NCBI RefSeq assembly: GCF_001005315.1
Contig: NZ_LBMG01000031.1
Location: 17,267-81,266, forward strand
Length of the DNA: 64,000 nucleotides
Source: Kordia jejudonensis
Lineage (GTDB): Bacteria; Bacteroidota; Bacteroidia; Flavobacteriales; Flavobacteriaceae
Direction of reading: 5' to 3'
The notes below the pieces were generated by a model, which had not been told where the DNA came from, ran no database searches, and saw nothing but the letters and a program-made list of their open reading frames with translations. Both the position numbers and the translations under genes were made by a program. Below are positions 29,965 through 38,762 of the stretch, in pieces. Positions within the stretch are counted from its first letter, which is position 1. Each line of letters opens with the position of its first letter.

Positions 29965-30240
29965 TTAGCAATCTTCATAACATGAAATCAATTCAAGTCG
30001 TGTTTGGCAATTGTTGGAGCCGCAGTTATTGGTGCCACAATTATTGCTGCCACCACCGCAATGATTGGCTGTGTTACAATTTTCGGTTACATTACAACCG
30101 TCATCATAATATCCTGTTGCTAGACAAAACGGATTTGTGGAAGCAGTATTCCAACCACCTGTAACTTTTGAAGAATTTAATTCAGCAATTTTCGATTTCG
30201 ATAAACTTAACTTGCTTACTTCTAATTTTTGTTTTTTCAT
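29965..30240 (-). CDS. Lanthipeptide-type precursor A2, GG leader
   Basis: This 91-residue paralogue of A1 has a nearly identical leader (MKKQKLEVSKLSLSKSKIAE) and Gly-Gly at 28-29. The core of 62 residues has nine cysteines. It keeps the STNPxCLxTG and DGCNVTENC blocks and a C-terminal ISCYEDC. In between it carries a repetitive Gly/Asn/Cys stretch (NNCGTNNCGSNNC), which is longer than the corresponding part of A1. It lies 66 bases upstream of A1 in the same direction, so both probably share a transcript ending at 29591. Confidence 0.88.
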   Translation of the reverse strand: MKKQKLEVSKLSLSKSKIAELNSSKVTGGWNTASTNPFCLATGYYDDGCNVTENCNTANHCGGGSNNCGTNNCGSNNCQTRLELISCYEDC

Positions 30241-30352
30241 AATCTAAATTTTTTAGTTACTAAAAAATACAATCATTAGACACTTTGGGGCTCACTTTTC
30301 ATAAAGATAACGAACAAACGAAAAAAATCTTATAAAGTAAATGTTAATTAAC

Positions 30353-30385
30353 AAAAAAAGCTTTCACAAGTAGTCGTGAAAGCTT
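30353..30385 (-). terminator. Terminator after precursor A3
   Basis: A 10-bp stem (30358-30367 with 30376-30385) with an 8-base loop is followed on the minus strand by a T run. It places A3 in a separate transcript from A2 and A1. Confidence 0.7.
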
Positions 30386-30417
30386 CTGTGTAGTAAAAAT
30401 ATGTAAGTTAGTGTTAG

Positions 30418-30639
30418 TTAGTTTTGAACGCCACTGTGAGCAGGTTGTGCAACACCAGTTCTATTTGTTCTATTATTATTAGTCTGTGGATTACAATCTC
30501 CATAAATCTTAGTATCTCCACACAAATCGAAATCCGTAATTCTATCTGCTTGTTGAGCGTCTTGTCTAGGCAATGCTCCTGCGACGATATTATTTATCTT
30601 AGAAATTTTTATTTTCTTCAATTTTAATGACCTCTTCAT
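30418..30639 (-). CDS. Divergent small precursor-like peptide A3
   Basis: This 73-residue peptide has a basic leader of the same style (MKRSLKLKKIKISKINNIVA) but ends in AGA rather than GG. The remaining 51 residues contain two cysteines (DLCGDTKIYGDC) and a Thr/Asn/Arg-rich tail without cysteine. It resembles the Bacteroidota natural-product precursor families, and its position beside A2 and A1 supports that role. Whether the C39 exporter cleaves it is uncertain because the second glycine is an alanine. It could be an unmodified or regulatory peptide. Confidence 0.7.
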   Translation of the reverse strand: MKRSLKLKKIKISKINNIVAGALPRQDAQQADRITDFDLCGDTKIYGDCNPQTNNNRTNRTGVAQPAHSGVQN

Positions 30640-30725
30640 AATTTTATTGTTTAGTTAACTTTATAAATATCAGTAAATTTTAGTGAAATGTCACATTTTT
30701 GTTGTGATATTTTATAAAACGTCAC

Positions 30726-32438
30726 TTATGTATTTGTTTGATTTTCAAGACTTTTAATATAGTAGGACGGATACATGCCCGTTTGTGCTTTGAAGGCTCT
30801 GGAAAAGGTTTCCGAACGTTTGAAGCCAAATTCTTCAGCAATAGCTTTGATGGTATACGAACGTAATTTATCATCATTTTTTAGTTTTACCAAAGCGGCA
30901 TTAATTCGCAACTCTGATAGGTAAGATTTGAATGATTTTTCTTTGTAGGTATTAATTACGTTTGACAAATAGGACGTATTCGTTTTTACTTTTTTGGCAA
31001 CATATCCTAGCGTACAATCTTGTCGTAAATACAATTCTTTTTCTTCAAACGTTTCCAAGGCTTTTAGGATTTGTACCACATTTTCATCGGTGACAGGGTT
31101 GGTATTTTCTTTAACTATAACTTCAGGAATTACTTTTTCTTTAGGTTGTTCTAGCTTTTCAATAGTTAATAATAGTTCTTGAAAACGCGTTTTATTTTGT
31201 AATTGTTTGCGTTTATACCATATAAAAAATCCAATAAGTGAAAGTAATAATAGGATGGAAGCTCCGTATAAATAGTTGGTATATTTCCCTAAAGAGTCAA
31301 TTTCTTTTTGCATTGGGATAATGTCGTATTTCTCATGAATTTCATTATTGAGTTCCATGGCAATGCTATCATTTATCCTATCTATTGTTTTATATTTATT
31401 CAGATTTTCCTTAGCCTTAGCGGAATTGCCAATTTCTGTGTAAGAAAGATGTAATAATTCATGAGCATCTTTTTGATCTGAAAATCCAATATTATTATCA
31501 GCAGCAATTTGGATGGCATCTTCTAAGTATTTGATGGTTTCTGGATATTTTTTTAACTCAAAATAACTTTTTCCTAAGTAAAAATATGGGGTTATTAATT
31601 GATCTTTGCTATCTATACTCAAATAATAATGTGCTGCTTTTTTTGAAATTTCAATAGCTTTATCATAATTTTTTTGCTGATAATTGATGATAGCATCATT
31701 TATGAGCAGTAAATGATAAAACAATGTAGCTTCTTTTTCACTAGATATTTTTAATGCTAGATCATTAAAAACTTTAGCTTCTTTGGGTTTTTTTATGCGT
31801 AAATAACAATCGGCAAGATTGGATAAAATTTGTTTTTTATAGGTTTCTTTTTTTGGATCAGAAGTGTTAATTGTTTCAAGAAACGCTAGACTTTCTTTGA
31901 ACATAGAAATAGCTTCGTTATGATCGTTATGAATTTTTTTAAGATAGGCAACATTAACATCAACAACGATTGTATTTAATGGATTCTTAGTTAAATCAGC
32001 ATATTTTTTTGCAAGTTCATATTCATCAAGTGCAGAGAAGTCATTTTCTGTTTCTGATAGTATATTTCCTTTTAAGTTGTGGTTTTTGAAAAGCAATACA
32101 TTATTTTTTAGCTTTTCTGCAATTTGAAGTGATTCTTCAATTCCGCTCAATGCCAAATCAAATTCTGCTATAAAACTATTGGCATAGGCAACATGATATA
32201 TTGACCATGCTATTTTTTCCTCATCATTTTGTTTGTTAGCAATATAATTGGCTTCCAATGCATACACTTTAGCATCGTTGGCATTTCTAAAAAGAGCACT
32301 TTCATATAGTTGAGTTAACTCTTCATACGATTTTCCTTGCAGTGAATCTGTTTGTGCATGAAGTGAAACAAAACAGGAAAGCATCACAATAGTTACTACA
32401 AATACAAGTGGAGGAAAAAGTGATTTTTTAGGTTGCAT
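30726..32438 (-). CDS. Membrane TPR sensor with AraC-type DNA-binding domain
   Basis: This 570-residue one-component transmembrane regulator has an N-terminal signal or anchor (about 10-29) and a periplasmic segment of tetratricopeptide repeats (about 35-370). A transmembrane helix lies at about 387-408, followed by a linker and an AraC/XylS helix-turn-helix pair (about 465-565, ending FSRAFKAQTGMYPSYY). The topology suggests that a periplasmic ligand or partner controls a DNA-binding domain inside the cell. Its place next to the precursor genes makes it their likely regulator, possibly sensing the exported peptide. That link is inference. Confidence 0.88.
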   Translation of the reverse strand: MQPKKSLFPPLVFVVTIVMLSCFVSLHAQTDSLQGKSYEELTQLYESALFRNANDAKVYALEANYIANKQNDEEKIAWSIYHVAYANSFIAEFDLALSGIEESLQIAEKLKNNVLLFKNHNLKGNILSETENDFSALDEYELAKKYADLTKNPLNTIVVDVNVAYLKKIHNDHNEAISMFKESLAFLETINTSDPKKETYKKQILSNLADCYLRIKKPKEAKVFNDLALKISSEKEATLFYHLLLINDAIINYQQKNYDKAIEISKKAAHYYLSIDSKDQLITPYFYLGKSYFELKKYPETIKYLEDAIQIAADNNIGFSDQKDAHELLHLSYTEIGNSAKAKENLNKYKTIDRINDSIAMELNNEIHEKYDIIPMQKEIDSLGKYTNYLYGASILLLLSLIGFFIWYKRKQLQNKTRFQELLLTIEKLEQPKEKVIPEVIVKENTNPVTDENVVQILKALETFEEKELYLRQDCTLGYVAKKVKTNTSYLSNVINTYKEKSFKSYLSELRINAALVKLKNDDKLRSYTIKAIAEEFGFKRSETFSRAFKAQTGMYPSYYIKSLENQTNT

Positions 32439-32576
32439 AGTTTAGATTTCTGTGGCAGTAAACCAACACAAGTATAACGGTTTTATGTGTAGAAAAAAAA
32501 TAAGCTGGTTAAAAGACGCATCTTTTAGGATGAAGTATTTATCATAAAAAGTGGCTGTTTTAAAAGCTAAATAAAT

Positions 32577-32658
32577 CGTCAAACCGAACCTTATTCGGTT
32601 TCTCATCATACTTAAAAATCAGTTTGATGAGATTCTGGATCAAGTCCAGAATGACGTT
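32577..32658. repeat. Dispersed 80-bp repeat, copy B
   Basis: This is the second copy of the repeat at 507-586. It lies in the 270-base gap between the split LanB genes and the TPR-AraC regulator. Two short hairpins are visible (AACCGAA/TTCGGTT like, and CTGGATCAAGTCCAG). Confidence 0.55.
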
Positions 32659-32708
32659 CCTAAGAAACTTTTAAGACAGCCAATTTTTTAAAATAGTTGC
32701 AAAAAAAA

Positions 32709-33626
32709 TTATTTCTTCTGCTTGTCTTTATTTTTGTTCATGTGCTTTTTACGCGCAATCATCGATTTGTAATAACGATATAAGAAATCGTAACATACCA
32801 TTTCATGAATACGGTTTTTAGACTTGAATAATCTGTTCATTAACATGTGCAAATAACTTCCCATAAGGTCGTTAAGTGGCATCATTAAGGTTTCGTCATC
32901 TCGGTGTTTTAAAATCCCAGCGGCAATGTCTTTGATACCTTCTTCTTTTTCTTTCAGTACATCAAGAATTGGCTCATAATCTGGATTTTCCTCGGCAGTA
33001 AACACCATAAATTCCTCGATTTTTTTACGTTCGGCACGGAATTTATCATCCAATTGTTTTTTTAATGGTCGTCCCATCCCAAATTCGTTTCCGAATCCAG
33101 TTTTTAAACGATCCATGATTTCAAGCTTCTCATCATCATTGTATCCGTAACTCGTTAGATGTGAATCCATGGCACGAATAGAGAATAACCAACGTAATTC
33201 TTCGCCTTCGTCACCTTCAATCATATCTACGAAATCAACAATCATTTTACTGTCATGGTAAAATAAATCTTCGGCTAAGATCATGGTATTGGCTCCATAA
33301 CGTTCTATTTCACGTTGATAGGTGTCAATTTGAATTTTATAAATTAAATCCTGATCAATAAATTCTTTAAACTTTGGATATAATCCGTTAATGATCATTC
33401 CAACATGTTCAGGTTTAGTGTAGTGAAAACGCACGCGTATGTGGTGTTTTGGATCCGCGTATCGTATAAAAAACCATTTGTCAATGATATTGTGTTCAAT
33501 TAGCTGTTCTGCTATTGGCTTTATAATCTCCGTTAGCACAGCATCTGAGGTTTTTGGTCCTGTATAAATTTTATAATACAGCCAACTATCTCCTAAAATA
33601 AAATTTCTTTGTATTTCGTTATTCAT
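32709..33626 (-). CDS. lanB: LanB elimination-domain protein (SpaB_C type)
   Basis: This 305-residue protein corresponds to the C-terminal glutamate-elimination domain of class I lanthipeptide dehydratases, also called thiopeptide-type biosynthesis domain. The family signature WFFIRYADPKHHIRVRF is near the N-terminus. Together with the upstream 751-residue protein it would reconstitute a full LanB: tRNA-Glu-dependent glutamylation of Ser/Thr, then elimination to Dha/Dhb. The start overlaps the end of the N-terminal partner gene by 8 bases, so translation is coupled. Such split LanBs are known in Bacteroidota (for example the pinensin cluster). Confidence 0.9.
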   Translation of the reverse strand: MNNEIQRNFILGDSWLYYKIYTGPKTSDAVLTEIIKPIAEQLIEHNIIDKWFFIRYADPKHHIRVRFHYTKPEHVGMIINGLYPKFKEFIDQDLIYKIQIDTYQREIERYGANTMILAEDLFYHDSKMIVDFVDMIEGDEGEELRWLFSIRAMDSHLTSYGYNDDEKLEIMDRLKTGFGNEFGMGRPLKKQLDDKFRAERKKIEEFMVFTAEENPDYEPILDVLKEKEEGIKDIAAGILKHRDDETLMMPLNDLMGSYLHMLMNRLFKSKNRIHEMVCYDFLYRYYKSMIARKKHMNKNKDKQKK

Positions 33627-35874
33627 TGCTCTGCTTACTTTGAGTTAATTTTTTTTCGTTATAAAATGAAACTACTACTTGATTGGTGTAGTATTCTTGC
33701 CCTTCTTTTACGACTCCGCTTTCGCTGAAAAGGAATTCGGTAAGTTTAAATGAACCTCGTTTACTCACAGTGTTGAGTAACATGCGCACAGAAGTAAGAT
33801 TTCCAAAGTTTACAAGCAATTCGTTGTCTCCATCAGCTAACATTACGTATTGCGGAATCTTAAGACTTTCTCGCAATGTTTTTATTTCGGCAGTTAATTT
33901 ATCATTGTCGTTTTTACTTTTTAGTAACGGTTCAATGTGACTTTTCTTTAAGTTCCAAGTTGCATCATGAAGGATAAGATTGTTAAATTCTACACGTGGT
34001 AAAAAGTCAAAATCTCCTGAAAAAGGTCCTAATCCGAAACCAACTCCACTTCGAATTCCTTGCGTCTGCATGTCAGCTAGGAAGTGATAAATTGGAAGTG
34101 AGTTTGCAGAGTAATTGTGTGCATTTGTTAAATGTGGCACAACTTCTTTGTTGTATTTTTTAGAACGCAATAATACTTTGCTATGATTTTTTACAGAAAC
34201 CATTAAGTCATCAATAGGAAGTTGATCTTCTTCTTCTTTAATTGATTTTGCTAAGTATGGAATTTCGTATTTACGTAAATCTGGACGCATTAAAATGTTT
34301 CCTACTCGTGATTCTGGTAAATGCACAATTTCCGCTAAGATTTTATCTTTGTTCATCTCCGCTTCCATGTCTACCATTTCTTGCGTATAATCAAATAATT
34401 CTTGATCTCCATGACAAAAACGTCCTAGTAAGTTTGCCGCACTAGATCCGCCACCACCGCTAAATTTGATTTTGTGACCACCATCTTCGCCGTCTAAAAT
34501 TTCAATCATGCACGACATGGTATCTGGAAGATCGTCCCAGTTAAGATCGTAATCTTTGAAATCATTATCCGTTAATGTGATTACATAATCATCATTTTTG
34601 AATGCTTCAATAAGCTTTTTCTGCAAGAAACCATTGATAGATGACCAGCGTACTTCCATCATTGGATTTTTTGCTTGTCGCCCAGGAATCATAATATTAT
34701 CTACTAACGGGTTTACGTCTCCTGCACCTTGATCTTGCTTGTAGCCAATTCCAATTTCAACGTCTAACGCGGTAGAAAGTGGCACTTCACGTTCTTCAAA
34801 TCGTTCGTGAAACGCATCTCTAAATTTCGTAAGTGTTGTGGTATTTTGTGGAAATGTAATTCTGTTTAGTAAGGCATATCCTTTTTGAATATCATCAACC
34901 ACAGACTGACTAAGCGTATTTTTTGTGTTTTGTAATACCATGTCTGTTTGGAACATGAATTTCAATTCAAAATCAGTGTCTAATTGCTGTAAAAATTCAC
35001 TAAGTTCCAGATATACTTTAGGATTGTTTCCTATAGATTGGTCAATTGCATTGATTTTTTTGTCTGCTTCTTTCAGTGCTTTCAAAATGTCTTCAACACC
35101 TTGCAAACGTTCTAAAACAGCACAAATTTGATCTAGGAATTCAGGTCCAGAAACGGATGGTTCTAATTCGCTAATCAGCAATTGACTTGATACCAATTCT
35201 TCAATAAATTCGGTAGCTTCTTCGATGGTAATTTCATCATCTACTAAAAGTGCTGCCAATTGTGAAAGTGAAGCTCCATGTGAAGCTTTTTCTAACACAA
35301 CCGCTAAGTATTCCGTATCATCAACGGCTACAATATGGTGATGTCTTCTACTATTGAAGTATTTGTATTCTATGTATCGCAATTGTGGTCCAGCTTTGTA
35401 GATACTAGAGTTTGGAAAGAATAAGAGTTGTTCTCTAATTTTCTTGTTCGTCACTAAATCTTGCGAAAGCGCCACCAAATAGTTCATATCTAGTCGTGTA
35501 TGACGCTTATTTTGGGCAGAACCTTTTAGTTGAATATCGGTTTCTTCTCCAAATTCTCCTACAGAACATCCTGCAAATAGTCCAAAAGGTGTACATCTTG
35601 ACGACATTCTGGAAATATATTTTAGGATGGAATACCGTAGTTTTTCTTCTTTCTTTTGATCTTCTTTTTCGCCATCAAGCCATCTGTTCATTTCTTCATA
35701 AAGTGATGGAGAAGCTAAGAATAGAGCTTCTTTTACGATAGGATTTTCACAAACTGTTTTGAAATCTTCATCTGAAATTTCAGTGTTAGCTGTCAATTCT
35801 TGATAAGAAGAGAATGAGAAAAGAGGTGTTCGTAATATGTATTTTGAAAAATTCTTATATGGATTCTTACTCAT
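33619..35874 (-). CDS. lanB: LanB glutamylation-domain protein (Lant_dehydr_N type)
   Basis: This 751-residue protein matches the N-terminal tRNA-Glu-dependent glutamylation domain of LanB. Family landmarks are YILRTPLFSFS (Arg15) and SRCTPFGLFAG. Then come a long alpha/beta region and, near residue 475, a Gly/Ser-rich segment (FSGGGGSSAANLLGRF). The elimination domain found in full-length NisB (about 1000 residues) is missing here and is supplied by the overlapping next gene. It begins 7 bases after lanC. The substrates are most likely the Cys-rich precursors at 29647-30240. Confidence 0.92.
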   Translation of the reverse strand: MSKNPYKNFSKYILRTPLFSFSSYQELTANTEISDEDFKTVCENPIVKEALFLASPSLYEEMNRWLDGEKEDQKKEEKLRYSILKYISRMSSRCTPFGLFAGCSVGEFGEETDIQLKGSAQNKRHTRLDMNYLVALSQDLVTNKKIREQLLFFPNSSIYKAGPQLRYIEYKYFNSRRHHHIVAVDDTEYLAVVLEKASHGASLSQLAALLVDDEITIEEATEFIEELVSSQLLISELEPSVSGPEFLDQICAVLERLQGVEDILKALKEADKKINAIDQSIGNNPKVYLELSEFLQQLDTDFELKFMFQTDMVLQNTKNTLSQSVVDDIQKGYALLNRITFPQNTTTLTKFRDAFHERFEEREVPLSTALDVEIGIGYKQDQGAGDVNPLVDNIMIPGRQAKNPMMEVRWSSINGFLQKKLIEAFKNDDYVITLTDNDFKDYDLNWDDLPDTMSCMIEILDGEDGGHKIKFSGGGGSSAANLLGRFCHGDQELFDYTQEMVDMEAEMNKDKILAEIVHLPESRVGNILMRPDLRKYEIPYLAKSIKEEEDQLPIDDLMVSVKNHSKVLLRSKKYNKEVVPHLTNAHNYSANSLPIYHFLADMQTQGIRSGVGFGLGPFSGDFDFLPRVEFNNLILHDATWNLKKSHIEPLLKSKNDNDKLTAEIKTLRESLKIPQYVMLADGDNELLVNFGNLTSVRMLLNTVSKRGSFKLTEFLFSESGVVKEGQEYYTNQVVVSFYNEKKLTQSKQSNE

Positions 35875-35881
35875 CTGTTTT

Positions 35882-37099
35882 TTAGCTTATCATTAAACAT
35901 TCATCCCAATTTGTATCGTAATCTGCCAAGTAGTCTAGGATTGAGAGTCCAATACCTGCAATTCCTTCAAGTAATGAAGTTTCAGGTTCCCAACTCTTAT
36001 CAACACCTTTCCACTGTTTGTAACCAGCGTAACCGTCTTCATGAATTGCTCTATCGATTCCGTCTTGAATCCAAAATTCGAAAGCATCTTTGAAAACTTG
36101 ATCGCCAGTTTCTTTGTACATTCTTAAGAACATTTGCGCATTTCCGTAAGAACCGTGGCATAATCCAGCATCTCTTACCATGCTATCTTCTTGCGCAGTA
36201 CGAGCAGCAGAATGTTTTAAAACTTCTAATGCCATATCTCCAAGTTCTTTGTCGTTTAAGGTTTTTGAAGCATACCAAAAACGCATCGCTACACCCAAAT
36301 CTCCGTAACACCAAGCCAATCGACTTTGTCCATTTTGATCTTCTTCTTTACCAGTAATCCAACTTGGGAATATTGAGAACGGATCTTCTTCTTCAGTTTT
36401 ATGGCTTTTAATATAATTGATTGCTCCTTTGAGCATTGGTTCGGCTCTTTCTTTGAAAGCTTCATTTTCATGAAATTTTGTCAAAATCCCTACAATACTC
36501 GACATTCCGTGAGATAAACTTAAGTTGTATCCGCGTTCTTTGGTTTCGATGCTCAATTCAGATTCCCACTTCAGCATGTCGTCCCCTTCTTTTTCTGATA
36601 AACCTTCCAACAAGTCCATAAATTCATTGATGAAACCTTTGTATTTTTCTTTCAATTCATCCGATTTGGTATTTCGGTAACGATTTAGGAAGTAAAATGC
36701 ATATCCAATAGCACCGTGAAGGAAATCGTAGTTTCCATTTTTCATATCGGTAACCATGAATGTGTGTATATACTGATCTAATTCTGGAAGTAAATCATCA
36801 TTGTCAGCATCCATAAATTCTTCTTGCTCTAAGTGATCTAACACCCAACCTGCACCAGCAATACCAGTACAAAAAGTTGGATAGCTATATCCTTCATTGA
36901 TTTTATCAATACAATCTGTAAGCATTTCTACACCAACATCAGCATGATCGTCAATGTCAAGATATTTAGAATAGTAAAACTCAAATAATGAGATGCCCGC
37001 AAGTCCAGCAAGTACTCCTATTTGTGTTTCTTCTGCACGTTTTGATTTAATAATTCGGTCAATTTCTTTTAACTTTTTTTCTAATAGCTCTTTATTCAT
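35882..37099 (-). CDS. lanC: LanC-like lanthionine cyclase
   Basis: This 405-residue zinc enzyme adds Cys thiols to dehydrated Ser/Thr to form (methyl)lanthionine rings. The Zn ligands Cys264 (WCYGDLG), Cys314 and His315 (LCHGSYG) and the catalytic His197 (SLSHGMSS) are all conserved relative to NisC. A C-terminal EGIAGIGLSILDYL segment is typical of the alpha/alpha toroid. It is the first gene of the modification operon, 138 bases after the anti-sigma-like gene. The fully conserved active site argues that thioether rings are really formed. Confidence 0.95.
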   Translation of the reverse strand: MNKELLEKKLKEIDRIIKSKRAEETQIGVLAGLAGISLFEFYYSKYLDIDDHADVGVEMLTDCIDKINEGYSYPTFCTGIAGAGWVLDHLEQEEFMDADNDDLLPELDQYIHTFMVTDMKNGNYDFLHGAIGYAFYFLNRYRNTKSDELKEKYKGFINEFMDLLEGLSEKEGDDMLKWESELSIETKERGYNLSLSHGMSSIVGILTKFHENEAFKERAEPMLKGAINYIKSHKTEEEDPFSIFPSWITGKEEDQNGQSRLAWCYGDLGVAMRFWYASKTLNDKELGDMALEVLKHSAARTAQEDSMVRDAGLCHGSYGNAQMFLRMYKETGDQVFKDAFEFWIQDGIDRAIHEDGYAGYKQWKGVDKSWEPETSLLEGIAGIGLSILDYLADYDTNWDECLMIS

Positions 37100-37237
37100 A
37101 ATTTTATAAGTAATTCGTGTTTTGGTCTACCTCAAATTAAAGGCTTTTTTTGCTGTATTACAAGTGTATGCGAGACTATAAATGCTAAAAACGCAAATAA
37201 GTCCTCGAAATTTATAAAAATGGAGAGAATATTATAT

Positions 37238-38044
37238 TTATTTTAACTTTTTGAGCAGTACTTTTGCTTTTTCAGAATTGTAAAAGTTAGGATGTTGCGC
37301 TAGCGTCTGTAGCGTATTTTTTGCTTTTTCTGTATTTTCTTGTTTTAAATGTACAAGCGCTATATACCAATATGCTTTGTGATGATCAATGGCATCACTG
37401 TTTTTTAACACATTAAATGTTTTTAAAGCTTCTGTGTATTCTTCAAGTTCTAATTGCGAAACTCCAATATACAAAGCTACATTAGGATTGTAGATTTCAC
37501 CTTTTGTATAGGATTTGAATAGAGAAAGTGCTTCAGAATACTTTTCGTTTTTAAACAAGTTACGTGCTTGTTCTAAACTCGTAGTGGTATCGCTTTTGGT
37601 TTGAAACGCAGGAAGTGTGCTCCAATCATGATATTGATCAAAAGCGTCAGTTGCAGTGAGCGATTGCATAAAAGAAAAATAAAACAACGTAAACACGGCA
37701 GCTATTGCAACTGCTGTAGAAATATAATAGAAATAGGTTTTCTTTTTGGATGATTTTTTTGGATGATTCTCTTGTTGAATGGCGCGTATTTTTTTGGATA
37801 TATTTGCCACATCATCAGCTCTAAATGCTTGTGCAAGCTCTTTAATTTCTGTTGCGGATGCTGTAGTGGTTATTGTCCATTTCTCATCATTATACACACC
37901 TTCTAATGTGCTATAAGTTTCTAAAAAAGAGGCTAAATCGGCATCACTTTCTAAGCGTGCTTCAAAATCTTTTTTTGCGGTGTCATCCATTTGATTGTTC
38001 AAATAAGATGCAATTTGGGCATAAGTTTGATCGTCAAAACTCAT
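37238..38044 (-). CDS. Putative membrane anti-sigma factor with periplasmic TPRs
   Basis: This 268-residue protein has three parts: an N-terminal cytoplasmic helical segment (1-50) with the pattern of Bacteroidota anti-sigma proteins (YLNNQMDDTAKKDFEARLES), a Lys-rich stretch and one transmembrane helix (about 105-126), and a periplasmic region of three or so TPR units (155-265). It overlaps the upstream sigma factor gene by 4 bases, the normal arrangement for a sigma/anti-sigma pair. It contains no zinc-binding HxxxCxxC motif. The anti-sigma role is inferred from pairing and topology. The periplasmic TPR is a natural docking site for a signal or protease. Confidence 0.75.
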   Translation of the reverse strand: MSFDDQTYAQIASYLNNQMDDTAKKDFEARLESDADLASFLETYSTLEGVYNDEKWTITTTASATEIKELAQAFRADDVANISKKIRAIQQENHPKKSSKKKTYFYYISTAVAIAAVFTLFYFSFMQSLTATDAFDQYHDWSTLPAFQTKSDTTTSLEQARNLFKNEKYSEALSLFKSYTKGEIYNPNVALYIGVSQLELEEYTEALKTFNVLKNSDAIDHHKAYWYIALVHLKQENTEKAKNTLQTLAQHPNFYNSEKAKVLLKKLK

Positions 38045-38613
38045 AATTTCTTTATTTTAGAAAACGAATCGTCTTCCTTTATTAGCTTGGTTAATTTTGC
38101 TTTGCATTTAAAAACACGTTGTCTAGCTACTACTTTCGATGCGTATGAAAATGTTTTTACAATTTCGTCATACGAAGTACCATTAAACAACAATGTCAAT
38201 ACTTTTCTACAATTTTCTGAGAGCAATTGAAACTTTTCAATATACAGCTCCCATTTTTCTTGTTCAAGTAATGCATGGGCATTTTCTACTTCTTCACTTT
38301 TCAGTTCAGTAACCTTCATTTTTGTTACCCGTTTTTTATTTAATTCTCTTCTCCAAAGATTTTTACAGGTGGTAAAAAGGTACGCTTCAAACGAAGATTT
38401 AATAACTAATTGTCTTTTTTTTAGGCGAACAAATAATTGAATCAATGCATTATGAAAAATATCTTCTGCATCGGTAGCATTGCCTTTATTTTGAATCACA
38501 AAGGTTTTTACTTTTGAAAAAAATGTGGTATAAATTTCTTCTAATATTGTTTCGTCTCCAGAACGTAATCCTTCAATAAAATAAGTATCATTTGACATAA
38601 AAATAGGGTTCAC
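38041..38613 (-). CDS. ECF-type RNA polymerase sigma factor
   Basis: This small sigma-70 family protein of 190 residues has a recognisable sigma2 region (DAEDIFHNALIQLFVRL, then AYLFTTCKNLWRREL) and a sigma4-like helix-turn-helix (LTLLFNGTSYDEIVKTFSYAS). An internal start at 38598 (MSNDTYFIEGL) would give 185 residues and matches related proteins better. The downstream overlapping gene encodes its probable membrane anti-sigma partner. Targets may be the divergent T9SS protein and the protease genes, or the lan operon downstream. This cannot be decided from the sequence. Confidence 0.85.
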   Translation of the reverse strand: MNPIFMSNDTYFIEGLRSGDETILEEIYTTFFSKVKTFVIQNKGNATDAEDIFHNALIQLFVRLKKRQLVIKSSFEAYLFTTCKNLWRRELNKKRVTKMKVTELKSEEVENAHALLEQEKWELYIEKFQLLSENCRKVLTLLFNGTSYDEIVKTFSYASKVVARQRVFKCKAKLTKLIKEDDSFSKIKKL

Positions 38614-38762
38614 TATAAGCTTTCCTAAAATTAATGAAATAAATCGGGTAACAAAATTTCTTACGCCTAACTATATGATAGTCGACTTATTTTATGAGGC
38701 GGAATCCGAAAAGCCTTTAACCATAATAGAGTAGGAACTAACCAAACTAACATATTTTAAGC

